A stretch of 64,000 nucleotides of DNA from Lamellibrachia satsuma (taxonomy: Eukaryota; Annelida; Polychaeta; Sabellida; Siboglinidae). The notes under the pieces were generated by a model. That model was not told the DNA's origin, searched no databases, and was given only the letters and a program-made list of their open reading frames with translations. The stretch is taken from the NCBI GenBank assembly GCA_033239005.1, contig BSQZ01000006.1, positions 12,179,162-12,243,161 of the forward strand, in the 5' to 3' direction. How positions within the stretch are numbered: position 1 is the first letter of the stretch; every line of letters starts with the position of its first letter. Below, in pieces: positions 1 through 13,842 of this stretch. Position numbers and translations under genes: made by a program.

Positions 1-261
<261 letters not shown>

Positions 262-264
262 TTC

Positions 265-1107
<843 letters not shown>

Positions 1108-1212
1108 TTCAACCCTAATGTTCAACCCTAATGTTCAACCCCAATGTTCAACCCTAATGTTCAACCCTAATGTTCAACCCTAATGTTCAACCCTAATGTT
1201 CAACCCTAATGC
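1108..1212. repeat. 13-bp tandem repeat, about 8 copies
   Basis: The unit is TTCAACCCTAATG. It contains CCCTAA, but the 13-bp period makes it a minisatellite, not a telomeric repeat. Confidence 0.95.
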
Positions 1213-1636
1213 TCCTGGACTAACAGCGATGTTAATCGACGTTAAGACTAATAACGTTTTAACGTGGATCAACTAGTGACGTGGTTCGTTCCACCAGTAA
1301 CATGGTAGAGTTAGAATAAAATGCAATGCGTAGCTTATCAAGTGACGAAATTAGATCTCAGAGACTAAAGTGTAGACTTACGACCGAGGTGTCTGGTGGA
1401 GTTTAAGAAACAACTAATGCATTTCGCAGTCAACAAAGCAATTCTGTTTAAATTCACGTTCTGGGATGAACTAATAGCATGTACGTGTGTTTGTGTGCGC
1501 GCGCACGTGCGTGCACGCGTGTGTGCGTATGCATGTGCGCCTACCAGGGAATTTGCTCGTGCAAACAACTTTGAATCAGTAAAATATATTCCAATGACAT
1601 CGAAAATGCAGATGACATAATTGCATGCGTGGAGGG

Positions 1637-1726
1637 GCATGATCGCCCACGTCTTCGGGCATGATCGCTAACGTCATCAGGCATGATCGCCAACGTCATC
1701 AGTCATGATCGCCAACGTCATCAGGC
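1637..1726. repeat. 22-bp tandem repeat, 4 copies
   Basis: The unit is GCATGATCGCCAACGTCATC plus AG with minor variants. Confidence 0.93.
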
Positions 1727-1794
1727 CCCTAAAGAAGAAGCGATGGTCGCAAGAGAGCGCTTTTGGGTAAGTTGCACCGGACCATTCGCCGCTT

Positions 1795-2095
1795 GCAAAT
1801 AACTTAATAGAATGTGGTTTGACAACACTAGAGACCAGTAGACTAAGAGGAGACCAAATAGAAGTGTTTTAAATATTAAATGGTTATAAGGATATCGATA
1901 GGAATATGTTCTTCAAACTCAAACAAGCCAGTAGAACCAGAGGACACAAAGCAACATTAGTTGTATTAATGCCATCAGTGTGGATATGTTTAAATATTAA
2001 ATTGATATATATCTGACATGGGCAGGCTATACATAGATAACAAATGTTGGACTCTCGATAACCCAATGGCTTCCTTGTTCACTTGCCACCTGCAG
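1795..2095 (+). mobile_element. CR1-like 3' fragment (subfamily B)
   Basis: Encodes remnants of GLTTLETSRLRGDQIEVF and DIDRNMFFKLKQASRTRGHK, then the shared 3' UTR GTTGGACTCTCGATAACCCA ATGGCTTCCTTG. It is closer to the 20-kb copy (FFKLKEGSRTR) than to subfamily A (FFSLKKDSRTR). Stops and deletions are present. It ends about 25 bp from the GPCR exon donor. Confidence 0.85.
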
Positions 2096-2117
2096 GACGT
2101 GTTAAACCGAACCCTAC

Positions 2118-2489
2118 CTGAAAGGACGCCCACAGCAGGCACAACGGCGGCATGTTTGTGCGCCACTTGCTATGCATGTGGAGCGTGGCGACGTTGGCGC
2201 CGAGTGCGACACCGGCAAGCAGGTCACACGCGGCCAGGTTCTGCACGTTAGTGATGATCTTGCGCAGGTCTGCGTCACGCGCCAGCACAGCCAGGAGCAG
2301 CATATTGCCGGCGATGATCGTCAACGACAGCGGAACGCCGAACGCGTACTGCGACACGCGGAACGTCTGGTCGAACCAGTCGTACGCGTTTCCGGTTGCG
2401 TTCATTACGTCACTCGCACGAGGCGACATCGCGGTCATCGTCAGATTGCGGGTCTTCGCGGCGTCTCGCCAGACAGAAAGTCCATCCAC
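2118..2489 (-). CDS. Class A GPCR, first coding exon (N-terminus to start of TM3)
   Basis: 124 codons start at the first ATG after an upstream stop and end at a CTTTCAG|GTAGGG donor. The extracellular N-terminus has Asn-glycosylation sites (NLT, NAT). TM1 is GVPLSLTIIAGNMLLLAVLA, with the GN pair of rhodopsin-type receptors. The first inner loop is DADLRKIITNVQ. TM2 is NLAACDLLAGVALGANVATL, with the conserved Asp of the NLAxxDLLAG motif. W-R and C in KWRTNMPPLCLLWA fit extracellular loop 1 and the conserved Cys at the start of TM3. The DLLAG form recalls the lipid/melanocortin/adenosine receptor group, but the subtype is not identified. TM3 to TM7 were not found to the left, where repeats take over; either the intron runs past the window edge or the gene is broken. 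Confidence 0.75.
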
Positions 2490-3882
2490 GAAGCCGAGGT
2501 AACTCGATTTAACACGGAATCAAATCAGCGTTCGTTACCATGCTTTTTGTGCCGGTACGTGTAAGTTGGACTTGACATCGACTGGTTGAAGCGTACCGTA
2601 CAGGTTGAGGCCATCCTCGGGCGACGGCGTGAGCTGCAATGTCGCTGCCGGCTGCCTCGCGCGTCTGCAGGAGATCCTCCGCCGCAGAACGCCGCGAATC
2701 AATACGAGGCGACGCCTAACAGCATGTCCATCGCTGCTATCGAGTTGCAAGCGTGTCTTTGTGATCTCGGCAATTGTACACGTGCTTGATGAGCATTGAT
2801 CGGATGTCCTGCTGTTTCGCCTCCCAAAACGGGAACGCCTCTAAGTAAGTCAGAAAAGCCGTCTACGCTGAACCTACATCGACAGAGATAGCGCCGTCAG
2901 CCGAGAACGAAGAGGGAGACGGATTGGTTTGGCCACGCCCGTTGTGTTTATCTTTCATTTGCACACGTAACTCACCGCTGCCGACAGTGAGCGAAAGTCA
3001 TCTTTCAGTGAACACTGTCAAATATTTGGCAGCTCTCTGGCATAGTTCGGTCGGGATTTGTCAAAAGGTGGCGCGTCGTGATCCATCACGTGACCCACCA
3101 CGTGGGCATTGTCGTCGTACCCAATTGGTTGATGTTTCAGTTGATACGATGTCGTGAACTGGTCGTAAACAAGCATTATGTCGCATTATATAAGTTAATA
3201 TTGTACTTCTCTGTGGACAACAGTGGAAAAAATTTATGTTGAAAAGTTGTCGAAAATTGTTCAAACATAAGACAATAAAAAATTATGTAAGGCCAACTGG
3301 GCTTATTACATAAAAGTTGTTGACACGTCTAAAGGTTTAACAACCCCATAATCTTAGCACATCGCATCATCGCACATTATGCCAATCATCCTACACGGAA
3401 AAATATTATTGTGTGAATGTAGATGTTATGTATTTTACGTATACTATAACTGACTTCTTTTGTTACCGCAAAACGAAATATTATTATCTCGCCGTGGACA
3501 GCCAATATGGTTACAAAACGCGGTCGTACTCGCTAGGGGCGGTTCAGGTGTCAACTCTTGTGGATTTACTGGCATTTGAAATTTTAAAGTTTTACGGGTG
3601 TGTGATACATTCCAAACGGTTTTCTGCGTTTTGAACAAAGTTTTTTTGTAACCCATCACGTTTGTTAAATGGCACGCGAATAATGCACCAATGCAAAACA
3701 CGTCCGAAGAGCGACTCTCGCGAATATTTTAACTGCGCGCAGTTCGGTCGCACCAAAGTCTCGCGAGATTCAATTAACGTATCCCACTGTGCGCGGAAAA
3801 CTCTTTTTGAACATGCACGGCAAACCGGACGTTGATAAACATAAGGGTTCGTTCGAGATCTTACGGATTTATTCAACCAGTC
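2490..3882. other. Unassigned; possible upstream region of the GPCR exon
   Basis: The part 2,500-3,150 is relatively rich in CG dinucleotides and could hold a promoter or 5' exon of the receptor, but no element could be pinned down. The part 3,150-3,880 is AT-richer with nothing recognised. Confidence 0.25.
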
Positions 3883-3884
3883 TT

Positions 3885-4978
3885 ACGGGTGTGCACCACT
3901 CAGGGTTGGCATGTAAGCACCACTCAGGGTTGGCATGTAAGCACCACTCAGGGTTGGCATGTAAGCACCACTCATGGTTGCCATGTATGCACCACCCAGG
4001 GTTGGCATGTAAGCACCACTCAGGGTTGGCATGTAAGCACCACCCAGGGTTGGCTTGTAAGCACCGCTCAGGGTTGCCATGTATGCACCACCCAGGGTTG
4101 GCATGTAGGCATTACCCAGGGTTGGCATGTATGCACCACCCAGGGTTGGCATGTATGTACCATCCAGGGTTGGCATGTATGCACCACCCAGGGTTGGCAT
4201 GTATGCACCACCCAGGGTTGGCATGCATGCACCACCCAGGGTTGGCATGTATGCACCACTCAGGGTTGGCATGTAAGCACCACTCATGGTTGCCATGTAT
4301 GCACCACCCAGGGTTGGCATGTAAGCACCACTCAGGGTTGGCATGTAAGCACCACCCAGGGTTGGCTTGTAAGCACCGCTCAGGGTTGCCATGTATGCAC
4401 CACCCAGGGTTGGCATGTAGGCATTACCCAGGGTTGGCATGTATGCACCACCCAGGGTTGGCATGTATGCACCATCCAGGGTTGGCATGTATGCACCACC
4501 CAGGGTTGGCATGTATGCACCTCTCAGGGTTGGCATGCATGCACCACTCAGGGTTGGCATGTATGCACCACTCAGGGTTGGCATGTAAGCACCACTCAGG
4601 GTTGGCATGTATGCACCACACAGGGTTGGCATGTAAGCACCACTCAGGGTTGGCATGTATGCACCACTCAGGGTTGGCATGTAAGCACCACTCAGGGTTG
4701 GCATGTATGCACCACCCAGGGTTGGCATGTATGCACCACTCAGGGTTGGCATGTATGCACCACTCAGGGTTGGCATGTATGCACCACTCAGGGTTGGCAT
4801 GTAAGCACCACTCAGGGTTGGCATGTATGCACCACCCAGGGTTGGCATGTATGCACCACTCAGGGTTGGCATATAAGCACCACTCAGGGTTGGCATGTAT
4901 GCACCACTCAGAGTTGGCATGTAAGCACCACCCAGGGTTGGCATGTATGCACCACCCAGGGTTGGCATGTATGCGACT
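3885..4978. repeat. 24-bp minisatellite, about 45 copies, with 312-bp higher-order repeat
   Basis: The unit is GGGTTGGCATGTATGCACCA plus CCCA/CTCA. The block beginning with the rare variant CTCATGGTTGCCATG at 3,971 recurs at 4,283, i.e. 13 units (312 bp) later, with the same order of variant units, showing a segmental duplication within the array. Because 24 is divisible by 3 several frames stay open (ACMHHPGL on plus, MPTLSGAY on minus). I see no start context, splice sites or domain to make it a gene. Confidence 0.97.
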
Positions 4979-4984
4979 CAAAAT

Positions 4985-6685
4985 TAAACTGTGATTTAAA
5001 ATATTATACTGGTCGGCTTCAAATTCGAGCTACTTCATAGAATGTGCCGTTTAAAAAAAATGTAGATACATTTTAGAGCAAGAGATCGATATACCAATTT
5101 ATTAACAGTTACTTCATCAATTCAATACAAGAAAATTATTAGAAAAGTTGTTCTGCGTGAAATACGTACGTTAATCGAACGCTAATAACAGGTGCCGCGA
5201 AACGAAAATTCGACCCGCGTCGAAAAAGCGTCACTTTGCGGCAAGACGCAACACATTAAATGGACAGATACTACGGGTCTGTTCGTTAACTTTCCTATGA
5301 TGATTATTACGAATAGCTGCGTACATTTTCGTCTGATAATGTGAAATATGGCATATTTACTTCAATGCCACCAACGTCACCAAAATGGCGCAATAGAACT
5401 ACCATTTAGCAATCATTGTCCTTACGAAATCCCAAAATTAGTGTAAAAAAAATGTTTGTGTCATTTTTCTTCGAAGCAGTTAACGTTGTTGGACGTTTAC
5501 ACTCCCAAGTACCAATATATCTGACTAGTGACGTATATAATGAGATATCCAGTGATAATCTCAAAATGGGTCGAATTCAGGAGTGGCTCGAATTTGACGC
5601 CGACGACTATAATAGCAGAGCTAGTAAATACCGAGCTGCGTCTGAAGTCTCAAATGGTTTACTCCAAACAGCCCAAACTTGGCTAACGCAGGAGTTTGTG
5701 GTGGATTGTGCGCATGCGCTGTGGGTGCGTCAGTCCGACCTGCGCCATTTTATAAATTGCCGATCAGCGCCATCGCGCGGGGGCAGCTACCACTTTCGTC
5801 AGTGCATCCGTTAGCGCGTCAAAGTTGAAAACTGTTTCAAAATTGGTAAATTATATTTTGAAATAAGATTTTTTTAAAGGGCGATTCCATCGTTACGTGT
5901 GTGACATACAGACATGTTTCATCTTTAAAACTGCAGATCCATGTTAATTTATTGCTGACTGTTTTAATTTTAGCATTAAATCAATTCATTGTTCTACATG
6001 TTATTTAATAGTTAGGGTAAAAAAATAAAAAAACATTTTCATCCATAAAATATATATTACATGGAGCGCTATGTGTGTGGCGAACAAAAATCTAAATTTA
6101 GACAGCTGCATTAGTTATTGCCAAAAGTTATGGAAGTATGTTATTAAATTGCTTCATTATAATTAAGCACATGTGTATACACCATTATATACTATGCATA
6201 TTCATATGAGTGTGATTGGTTATTATTTTTTCATAACAAAATATAAATGTGGCGTTACATGTATGACATATTTTTATTATGTGGGTGATGTGTGAAATAG
6301 ACTTAGTAATGGACAAATGTCTTAATTATTAATGCCTGTTTCCATGACAATATAACATTTCTAGTACATGTTATAATAACACAATATATTGAGATAAGCT
6401 AATTATGATAAAACAAATAGTTATGTGACATATTTATTTAGTATGCCCCGGGTAGTATAAAAATAAGATCTGATCCATTTCATTTTATCTTTACTCACCA
6501 AACCCACAAACAAAAACAGCATAATTTGACGAAAAAACAGTATATCTAGAGTGCTAAACCTCATTGTGGAACTTACTATCAAACATGCAGTTTGCAAAGT
6601 GTCAATTATATTGATCCATAGCTGTGTGACAATCTGTCACCATTTCAAAGTTCATTAAATCTGAACTTGGAGCCATTTTTTAATT
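4985..6685. other. Unassigned intergenic region
   Basis: The part 5,600-5,830 is CG-richer with a 132-codon open frame from 5,416 that has no recognisable domain and is probably chance. The part 5,830-6,680 is AT-rich with nothing recognised. Confidence 0.25.
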
Positions 6686-6689
6686 ATCT

Positions 6690-6985
6690 CTGCTCCAGAT
6701 AACGGTCTTTTCATGAGGTTTACTCCTGAAGTATACTACTTCAAGTTTATCTGCAGCTCTCAACGTCGTCCGTGCCTTCCTCCAATCAGCCAAATATTGG
6801 TTGATAATGTGATCTTCGTGAGCGGTCATCTTCTGTCGAGCTGTTTGCCCTGTCATGGACGGTGACGGACTAACTGGTGCTTCGTCACAGTTCGCCGGCT
6901 AATGTGTAGATACTTCGCAATGCTGTTCCAACTATAGCCTTCTCCGTAAAGATGACTCTCATCTGCTGGCCAAGTGACAACCATG
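6690..6985 (-). pseudogene. Tc1/mariner-like transposase N-terminal relic
   Basis: The minus frames give LYGEGYSWNSIAKYLHISRR TVT, which reads as a paired-type helix-turn-helix (GxSxxxIAxxLxxSRxTV). After a frameshift come PSMTGQTARQKMTAHEDHII and NQYLADWRKARTTLRAADKL, which fits the linker and second DNA-binding helix of Tc1 transposases. The DDE catalytic part was not found. Confidence 0.6.
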
Positions 6986-7252
6986 GCTATGGAACCATAT
7001 CTGTGAACTACAAAAAGTACCATATGTAAACTGGAAGGGAATTATATTGGATTTACAAGGATAAGTGCGCATGGATCTCAAAAAAATAACCGCAAAACAT
7101 AATGAGAAGAACTGTTCATTTACACTCACGAAAACTATCAATTTACATTCACGAGTACTGTTGTCTTACAGTCATGATGACTGGTGACTGTATGAATGTT
7201 CTCGGTAAAAGTCATGTACTGCTAAACACACAAAAAATAAACTAAAATAAAG

Positions 7253-7872
<620 letters not shown>

Positions 7873-7960
7873 AAAAACCAGCACCTATTTTAGAGTGGTC
7901 AGCTTTATTTTATATTTTTATATTTGCATAATAGCATGGTACATATAACGGCAAACAAAT

Positions 7961-8064
<104 letters not shown>

Positions 8065-8929
8065 ACATATTATATTTTAGTGAATATCTGTAGCAAATAA
8101 TTTTAATAGAACAGTTACATGATGTAACTGAAAATGTCATTTACATTTTCACCAATTCCGGAATTGACGTTCCAATTACGTTGTCGTTGACGTCTTAGAG
8201 AGCGTTGATAATAAGTGTGTGGCCAGTGGCAGTGCCGTGGGGGAGTGTTGTTGAAACACGAACGTGACGATGGCAATACGGATTACTGCTCGGCTGCTCG
8301 TCCTCATCCAGGAAATTGTCAGATGCATGCGCATAACCAGACTTGACGATAAATGCAAGAGCTGGTACAACAGGGAGAATTTGTTTAATTAGACGTTGTA
8401 ATTGTGTAGTTAAAACTCCTCTCTCACCATGTTAGCGACTATATATTTATTAAATTAAACTATACATTAAATTAACAGTGTATTGTTGTTGTTGGCCAAG
8501 CTGTCTGTCGGCTGCATCTATGTTTTAGTCCTAGGGCTAAGCTATGTTAATACTAATGATATTTGCTCCATCTGACAGGCCCAGGTGACTTTAGCGATCG
8601 GAGTCGGCCTTCATTGTCACTGAGCGTATGAGATGTTTTTTCTATTCGTGCTGGTAATTTCTTTATTATCTTTGCCTACATTGTTTAAGGATAAATGCTA
8701 TTCTCTTGAAGATGATATTTACATTGCATATAACCATTCTTAAATATTCATCAATAATGGCTTTTCGAAAACTCTATCTTTACATATGTCTTGTTTTGGT
8801 CTATGTATGCATAAATAATTACATACAAATCAGGTTGTAATCCATCATTTACACTGTCTATCATCCTCCTTCTTGCATGTGATGTCTCAGTAAATCCTGG
8901 ATCAAAAACATTTGAAAACGTGCGCTTTG

Positions 8930-11740
8930 CCACTACTAATCTTAGATATGTCCGTAATAAATATGTTGCCCTTTCTGATCTGGTGTTATCTAAACAATAG
9001 ACATTTTAGCTTTGACAGAGCATGGCTATCAGCATCTGATACATCAGCCTGTCTTGCTGACATTTGTCCATATGGCTTTTGCCTATACCATTACCTCCGT
9101 CATTCAGGTAGGGGTGGTGGAGTCGCATTTCCTGTTCCTAAAAATACAAAGTAGAAATTATTCATACACCTCAATACCAAAGCTTTAAGGTAATATGTAT
9201 TCTTATGAAAATATTCATCTATATCTGCTAATTTTATAAGCATCTACCGTCCTCCTGCAAGCACTAATATATTTTTGGTGAATTTCCACATTTCCTTGAA
9301 ACCACCTTACAATTCCAAGAATACCTTTACATGTTTGGAAATTTCAATATCCACCTTGATTTACCAAGTCTAAATACTAGATCATTCCTGGATGTCCTTC
9401 AAACATATGCATTACATCAACACATTTCATTCCCTACTGATGTTCGTGGTCACTGGCTCGACTTGTTTATTACTAGATCTACTTGCAATAACATCAAGAC
9501 GATATTTCCTACCCGTGGCTTATCAGATCACCATAGTGTCATGATATGTGTAATTTGTGGTGACCAGTCGGGTCAAGATCTGGACAAAAATTATCACATT
9601 TCAACCGATAAATACAATTAACTTAAAAGCACTTCATGATGACCTTGCAAATTGTGATCTTTTGATCCGACCTAAATATACATTATGCGACCTTTTTAAT
9701 CAGTACCATGAAACATTAAGTAAACTACTGTATAAAAATGCTCCAAAAGAAACTAAAAGTTCGCCCTCTATCACCATGGGTGTCTCATGAAATTGTTGCA
9801 GCAAAACGTCGTCGTCGATATCTCGAAAGAATTTGGCGACGAACTCAATCTCCACTTGATCGATCCCATTACACTAAGCAGCTACATGTATGCAACCACA
9901 AAAGCAAAGTCTGATTACTTATAAAATTTTATCTCAACAAATTCTGATAACCCTAGCCAGACGTTTACAAATGAACACATTTATAAACGTCACTTATCAA
10001 ATGATCTACAGTCTGCATATAAACAATTTCACTCTACCGAAACGGCTCTTCTCGAGATACACAATACATAGTTGACAACATGGACAATAGTAAAGTCACA
10101 GCACTCACTTTACTAGATCTCTCAGCTGCTTTCGATATGATTGATCATTCAATCCTTTTACAACGTCTCTATGGACATTTTGGCATTTCACGCACAGCTC
10201 TTTGGTGGTTCAAATGATAGTTTTTCAGACAGACACCAAAGCATTAAGATATATGGCACACTATCTTGCCCACAACGCCTTCCATTCGGAGTCTGATGAT
10301 AGTTTTCAGACAGACACCAAAGCATTAAGATATATAGCACACTATCTTGCCCACAACGCCTTCCATTCGGAGTCTGATGATAGTTTTTCAGACAGACACC
10401 AAAGCATTAAGATATATGGCACACTATCTTGCCCACAACGCCTTCCATTCGGAGTCTGATGATAGTTTTTCAGACAGACACCAAAGCATTAAGATATATG
10501 GCACACTATCTTGCCCACAACGCCTTCCATTCGGAGTCTGATGATAGTTTTTCAGACAGACACCAAAGCATTAAAATATATGGCACACTATCTTGCCCAC
10601 AACTCCTTCCATTCGGAGTCTGATGATAGTTTTTCAGACAGACACCAAAGCATTAAGATATATGGCACACTATCTTGCCCACAACTCCTTCCATTCGGAG
10701 TCTCGCAAGGACCCGTCCTTGGCCCTATTTGCTTATACACTACGTCTCTCAGCCAAAGTCATTACTAATCATAATCTCAGTCATCATTTGTATGCTTACG
10801 ACACACAGGTTCACGTTCACAAGCAAATGCATAAGAATCTGTTTCGACTTTAATGATTGTCTCATTGACATCTTGTTTTGGATGGAATCAAGTAAGCTGA
10901 AGCTTAACCCAGATAAAACAGACCTTATTATTATCGACACATAGCAACAACAAAATAGGGTCATCAGTAATCTTTTAGTTAAACTGCTTGGCAGTGATAC
11001 ATTCCCATCAGATACTGTTCGTAATCTAGGTGTTGTCTTCGACGGTGACTTCAACTTTCGCCAGCATATTGTTCATGCATGTAAGTTCTGTTTCTACCAA
11101 ATACGTGATCTCCGGCATCACATATGTGTATCTACTGCTAAAACAATGTCAACAACACTAATTAGTAGCTGCCTTGACTATTGTAATTCACTACTAAACC
11201 ATATTACTAAAATATACTTAGCTAAACTCCAACGAGTGCAAAATTGTCTGGCGCGTGTGATACTCAGGGCGCCTCGGTTTTCACAATCACTACCACTACT
11301 TAAACAGTTACACTGGCTTCCAGTTACTTATCGAGTCAATTTTAAACTGTTCACTCTAACATATTGTGCTCTATCTACACAACAGTAATCCTACTTGGTT
11401 AGTCTCCTGCATCTGTCAAATATCCCTTGGCAGTTCAGATCATCCAATTTACAACAGCTTATTATTCCTAAAACTAAGCTTGACTTGGGCAAACGTGCTT
11501 TCTCTCTTTCTCTGCACCTAGGGCCTGGAATGAACTACCCATCAATTTGAAAACATCTGAAACAATAGCTGCCTTAAAACTCAAGGCATATTTATTCCAA
11601 ATTGCATTTCCATCATAAATGGTCGGTGGTCCCACGTTCTGATAATGACTTGCGCGTCCATGTTCACAATTATGCTTAATAATTATGTTTTGTTGTTAAG
11701 AAGTTATAATGTAATTATTATTATTATTATTATTATTAGG
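8930..11740 (+). mobile_element. L2-like retrotransposon, degraded, with internal tandem array
   Basis: In order: APE endonuclease remnants (WLSASDTSACLADICPYGFC then RHSGRGGGVAF; FGNFNIHLD; RGHWLDLFITRS; GLSDHHSV). The inter-domain segment follows (LKALHDDLANCDLL, PWVSHEIVAAKRRRRYLER). Then the RT core: ALTLLDLSAAFDMIDHSILL (motif A), QGPVLGP (motif B), LYAYDTQVHVHK (motif C with DD changed to YD), DTVRNLGVVFDGDF. The C-terminus is LQRVQNCLARVIL and LKQLHWLPVTYRVNFKL, and the 3' end is a TTA/ATT run. The RT N-terminus (about 9,960-10,000) is deleted, and many frameshifts make it inactive. Confidence 0.9.
10212..10700. repeat. 82-bp tandem array, 6 copies, inside an L2 reverse-transcriptase gene
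   Basis: CAGACAGACACCAAAGCATT recurs at 10,226, 10,307, 10,389, 10,471, 10,553 and 10,635. Each unit encodes FSDRHQSIKIYGTLSCPQRL PFGV, the RT segment between motifs A and B, present once in related elements. Copies are almost identical, so the expansion is younger than the insertion. 82 is not divisible by 3, so the array destroys the frame. Confidence 0.95.
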
Positions 11741-12838
11741 GCGGCGTATATCTGCCAGATCAAAGTGCCCCACACGCTACTCTAGCTGAAACAACGTTGC
11801 CGTTTTCGGTCATAAACGCAACGAAGAGTACGACGGAATATCTGACAGCGGCGCCCATGCTTGTTAGCTTGACGGACCTAATTGCTAGGCGGACAGTCAC
11901 GTTATGGATCTGGTAATTGTCTCGGTCACTGTAAGCCTATACCGACCTCCGTCAAGCTTTGCCTTAGCGACCTTTATGTACATTACATTAATATGACAGC
12001 ATAAATCTGCGAAGTCAACCTTTCTCACACAGGTCCTACCGTTCCCGCTGAAACAACTTTGCCCTTTGTTTTTATCGCAAAGACAAATGTTCGGGCCAGA
12101 AATTCAACGAAAAAGACGTGCAATATCCAACAGTTTTACATTTGCGGCGGCCATGTTTGTAAGCTTGTCGGGCCTGGTTGCTAGGCATAAAGTCGCGTAA
12201 TTGATCTGACAACAGTCCGTGAAACTGCCAATATCCATTTCGTGTCAATACAAACGGGAAAAAACCGCTAAAATCAGGGCGACGAGATCCCGGTATCGAG
12301 GTTATGTCGATCGCTGGTGAAGTCTAGCGCAGGCTCGCGCGCGGGACGACACGACCACTCGGCCGGGAAAAGATTAACTGAAACAGGCCCTAATCAGAAG
12401 ATTGTTTGAAAACGAGTACATAAAAAGTTAGCAACGGGGATGGTCTTTCGGAGGCGGTCATTGGACACTCGCTGCACGTGCCCACGTCATCGTTGTTGTC
12501 TGTGTTTAAGAATGTTGCTCAGTGATGTTGACAGACAGCAGGTACAAATTACCATTGGGTTTGTGAACTGAACAAATACACACGCGCAATTGACGACGAA
12601 GCTATGTGATATTAATCTGGCGCAATAACTTGCACGACCCGTGGCATATTTAAGTCGGCCAAAAGTAATTACGATTGCTATCACCGAGATGTTTATTATC
12701 TGCAAAAAATACTCTTCTAGCCCATTTGCCCGGCGTTGCACGGCAGAAAAGGTCAATGTATGTTTTGTTACGTGGCGCTCGATTCGAATAGAACAAGACG
12801 CAGTTTCCTGGTTGGTTAATAAGATGTCAAATACCGAG
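11741..12838. repeat. Two diverged direct copies of a ~150-bp sequence
   Basis: 11,787-11,915 and 12,049-12,210 align: GCTGAAACAAC-TTGCC, then GGCG-CCATG-TTGT-AGCTTG, then CCTAATTGCTAGGC against CCTGGTTGCTAGGC. The GTAAGCCTATACCGACCTC stretch at 11,930 also resembles 19,280. A repeat of unknown class; 12,215-12,838 holds nothing else recognised. Confidence 0.6.
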
Positions 12839-12839
12839 C

Positions 12840-13115
12840 TCCTACCACCGAGTATATAAACAAACATTCACTAAGCAAAATATCGTGCACAAGAAACCAA
12901 AGATTTATATTCTTTCCACGTGTCCAGTCCCCTTTAACCGACTCCTCAGCAGCTTCCTCCTGAACCTCTCCTTCACCCAAACTCTTCCCTCAGCTCATCC
13001 ATTCTTCTATTCTTTTCACTCCCGCAATTCTTCTCACCCAGTTGTTTTCGTAAACTTGTATCGCTGGTCATTTCTTGGGTCAAACCGCGTATTCCCCCCC
13101 CCCCAGCGACAAGCG
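12840..13115. repeat. Left arm (outer part) of a 5-kb inverted repeat
   Basis: This stretch matches, inverted, 17,635-17,925 over its length (ATTTATATTCTTTCCACGTG, TTCCATTCTTCTATTCTTTTCACTC-like blocks, TCGCTGGTCATTTC). The arm is retroelement-derived: the plus strand of the right arm encodes FRRKLERCRIKWAEHVERI, a typical non-LTR ORF2 tail motif. Confidence 0.85.
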
Positions 13116-13625
13116 CCAGTTTCTGCTATTCCGTTTTCACAGTATTCCTAGGATATCACGAAACTTGAATGTGTGCAAACTTGTTTGACAAAGGTAATTT
13201 TCTCTCACTCAGTGTCGCTTCTGAAATCTCTGCATTGGCTCCCAGTCCGGCATTGCATAATTTTGAGCATCTGTGGGGCCTACATTTCAATGTCACTCCT
13301 ACAAGAAAGCCGAGGTAGCTTCGATCTTCTATTTCTGGTCTAATGTATGTTTTCACAATTAAGACAAAAGCCGGAACTGGGGCATTTTCGATTGTCGCAC
13401 CAACTCCGTGGAACGCATTCTACGTCAGCGATATGTCCTCATGAAATATGATAATATTCACGAAAACTCAACTTTTTAGCATCGTTTTTCCTGTTTATCG
13501 CCTCAGTGTACTTTGGTTTTCACTCGTTGCTGAGCTCGGGTTCCCGACGATTTCGACACTATGAAAGTTTTATTATTGCAAGGCCTATGTACGCTGTGTG
13601 AACTTCGAAATGAGAAACTTCAAGC
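13116..13625 (+). mobile_element. L2 3' fragment inserted in the left arm
   Basis: Interrupts the left arm, which resumes at about 13,626. It carries TLHWLPV-like remnants (GCTCCCAGTCCGGCATTG), KPGTGAFSIVAPTPWNAFYV, and ends GAGCTCGGGTTCCCGACGAT before an ATT run, the same 3' terminus type as at 19.2 and 21.3 kb. The right arm lacks it, so it came after the inversion or duplication. Confidence 0.75.
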
Positions 13626-13838
13626 GACAGCAAGAAGATTAGAACGTGGCTCGTCTCGATTGCGGATCGCCTATCACTGTGTTACTACGCATGTAAGAGC
13701 CAAGACGGGCTAAAAATATGATTCGGCTAATCGGCTTAAACGCTTCATTAGGTTAAAATGCGATTAGGCGTCGCAGTGTGATTCGGCGTATTAGCTTGAT
13801 AAGGCGTGACGTTACTGTTCTGCTCGTTTAATCAAAGT
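13626..13838. repeat. Left arm (inner part) of the 5-kb inverted repeat
   Basis: ACTGTGTTACTACGCATGTA AGAGCCAAGACGGGCTA and the AGGCGTCG stretch are matched by the complement of 17,480-17,630. Confidence 0.88.
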
Positions 13839-13842
13839 GTTT

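Noticed and set aside
1108..1212. Telomere-like CCCTAA repeats
   Set aside because: The period is 13 bp (TTCAACCCTAATG), not 6; an interstitial minisatellite.
2152..2564. Plus-strand frames over the GPCR exon
   Set aside because: Antisense shadows of the receptor exon; no domain of their own.
3789..5040. 400-codon His/Cys-rich frames across the 24-bp array
   Set aside because: Open on several frames and both strands because the unit is a multiple of 3; no domain, signal or splice evidence.
5416..5814. 132-codon open frame
   Set aside because: No recognisable domain, no start context or splice support; could be chance in a CG-richer patch.
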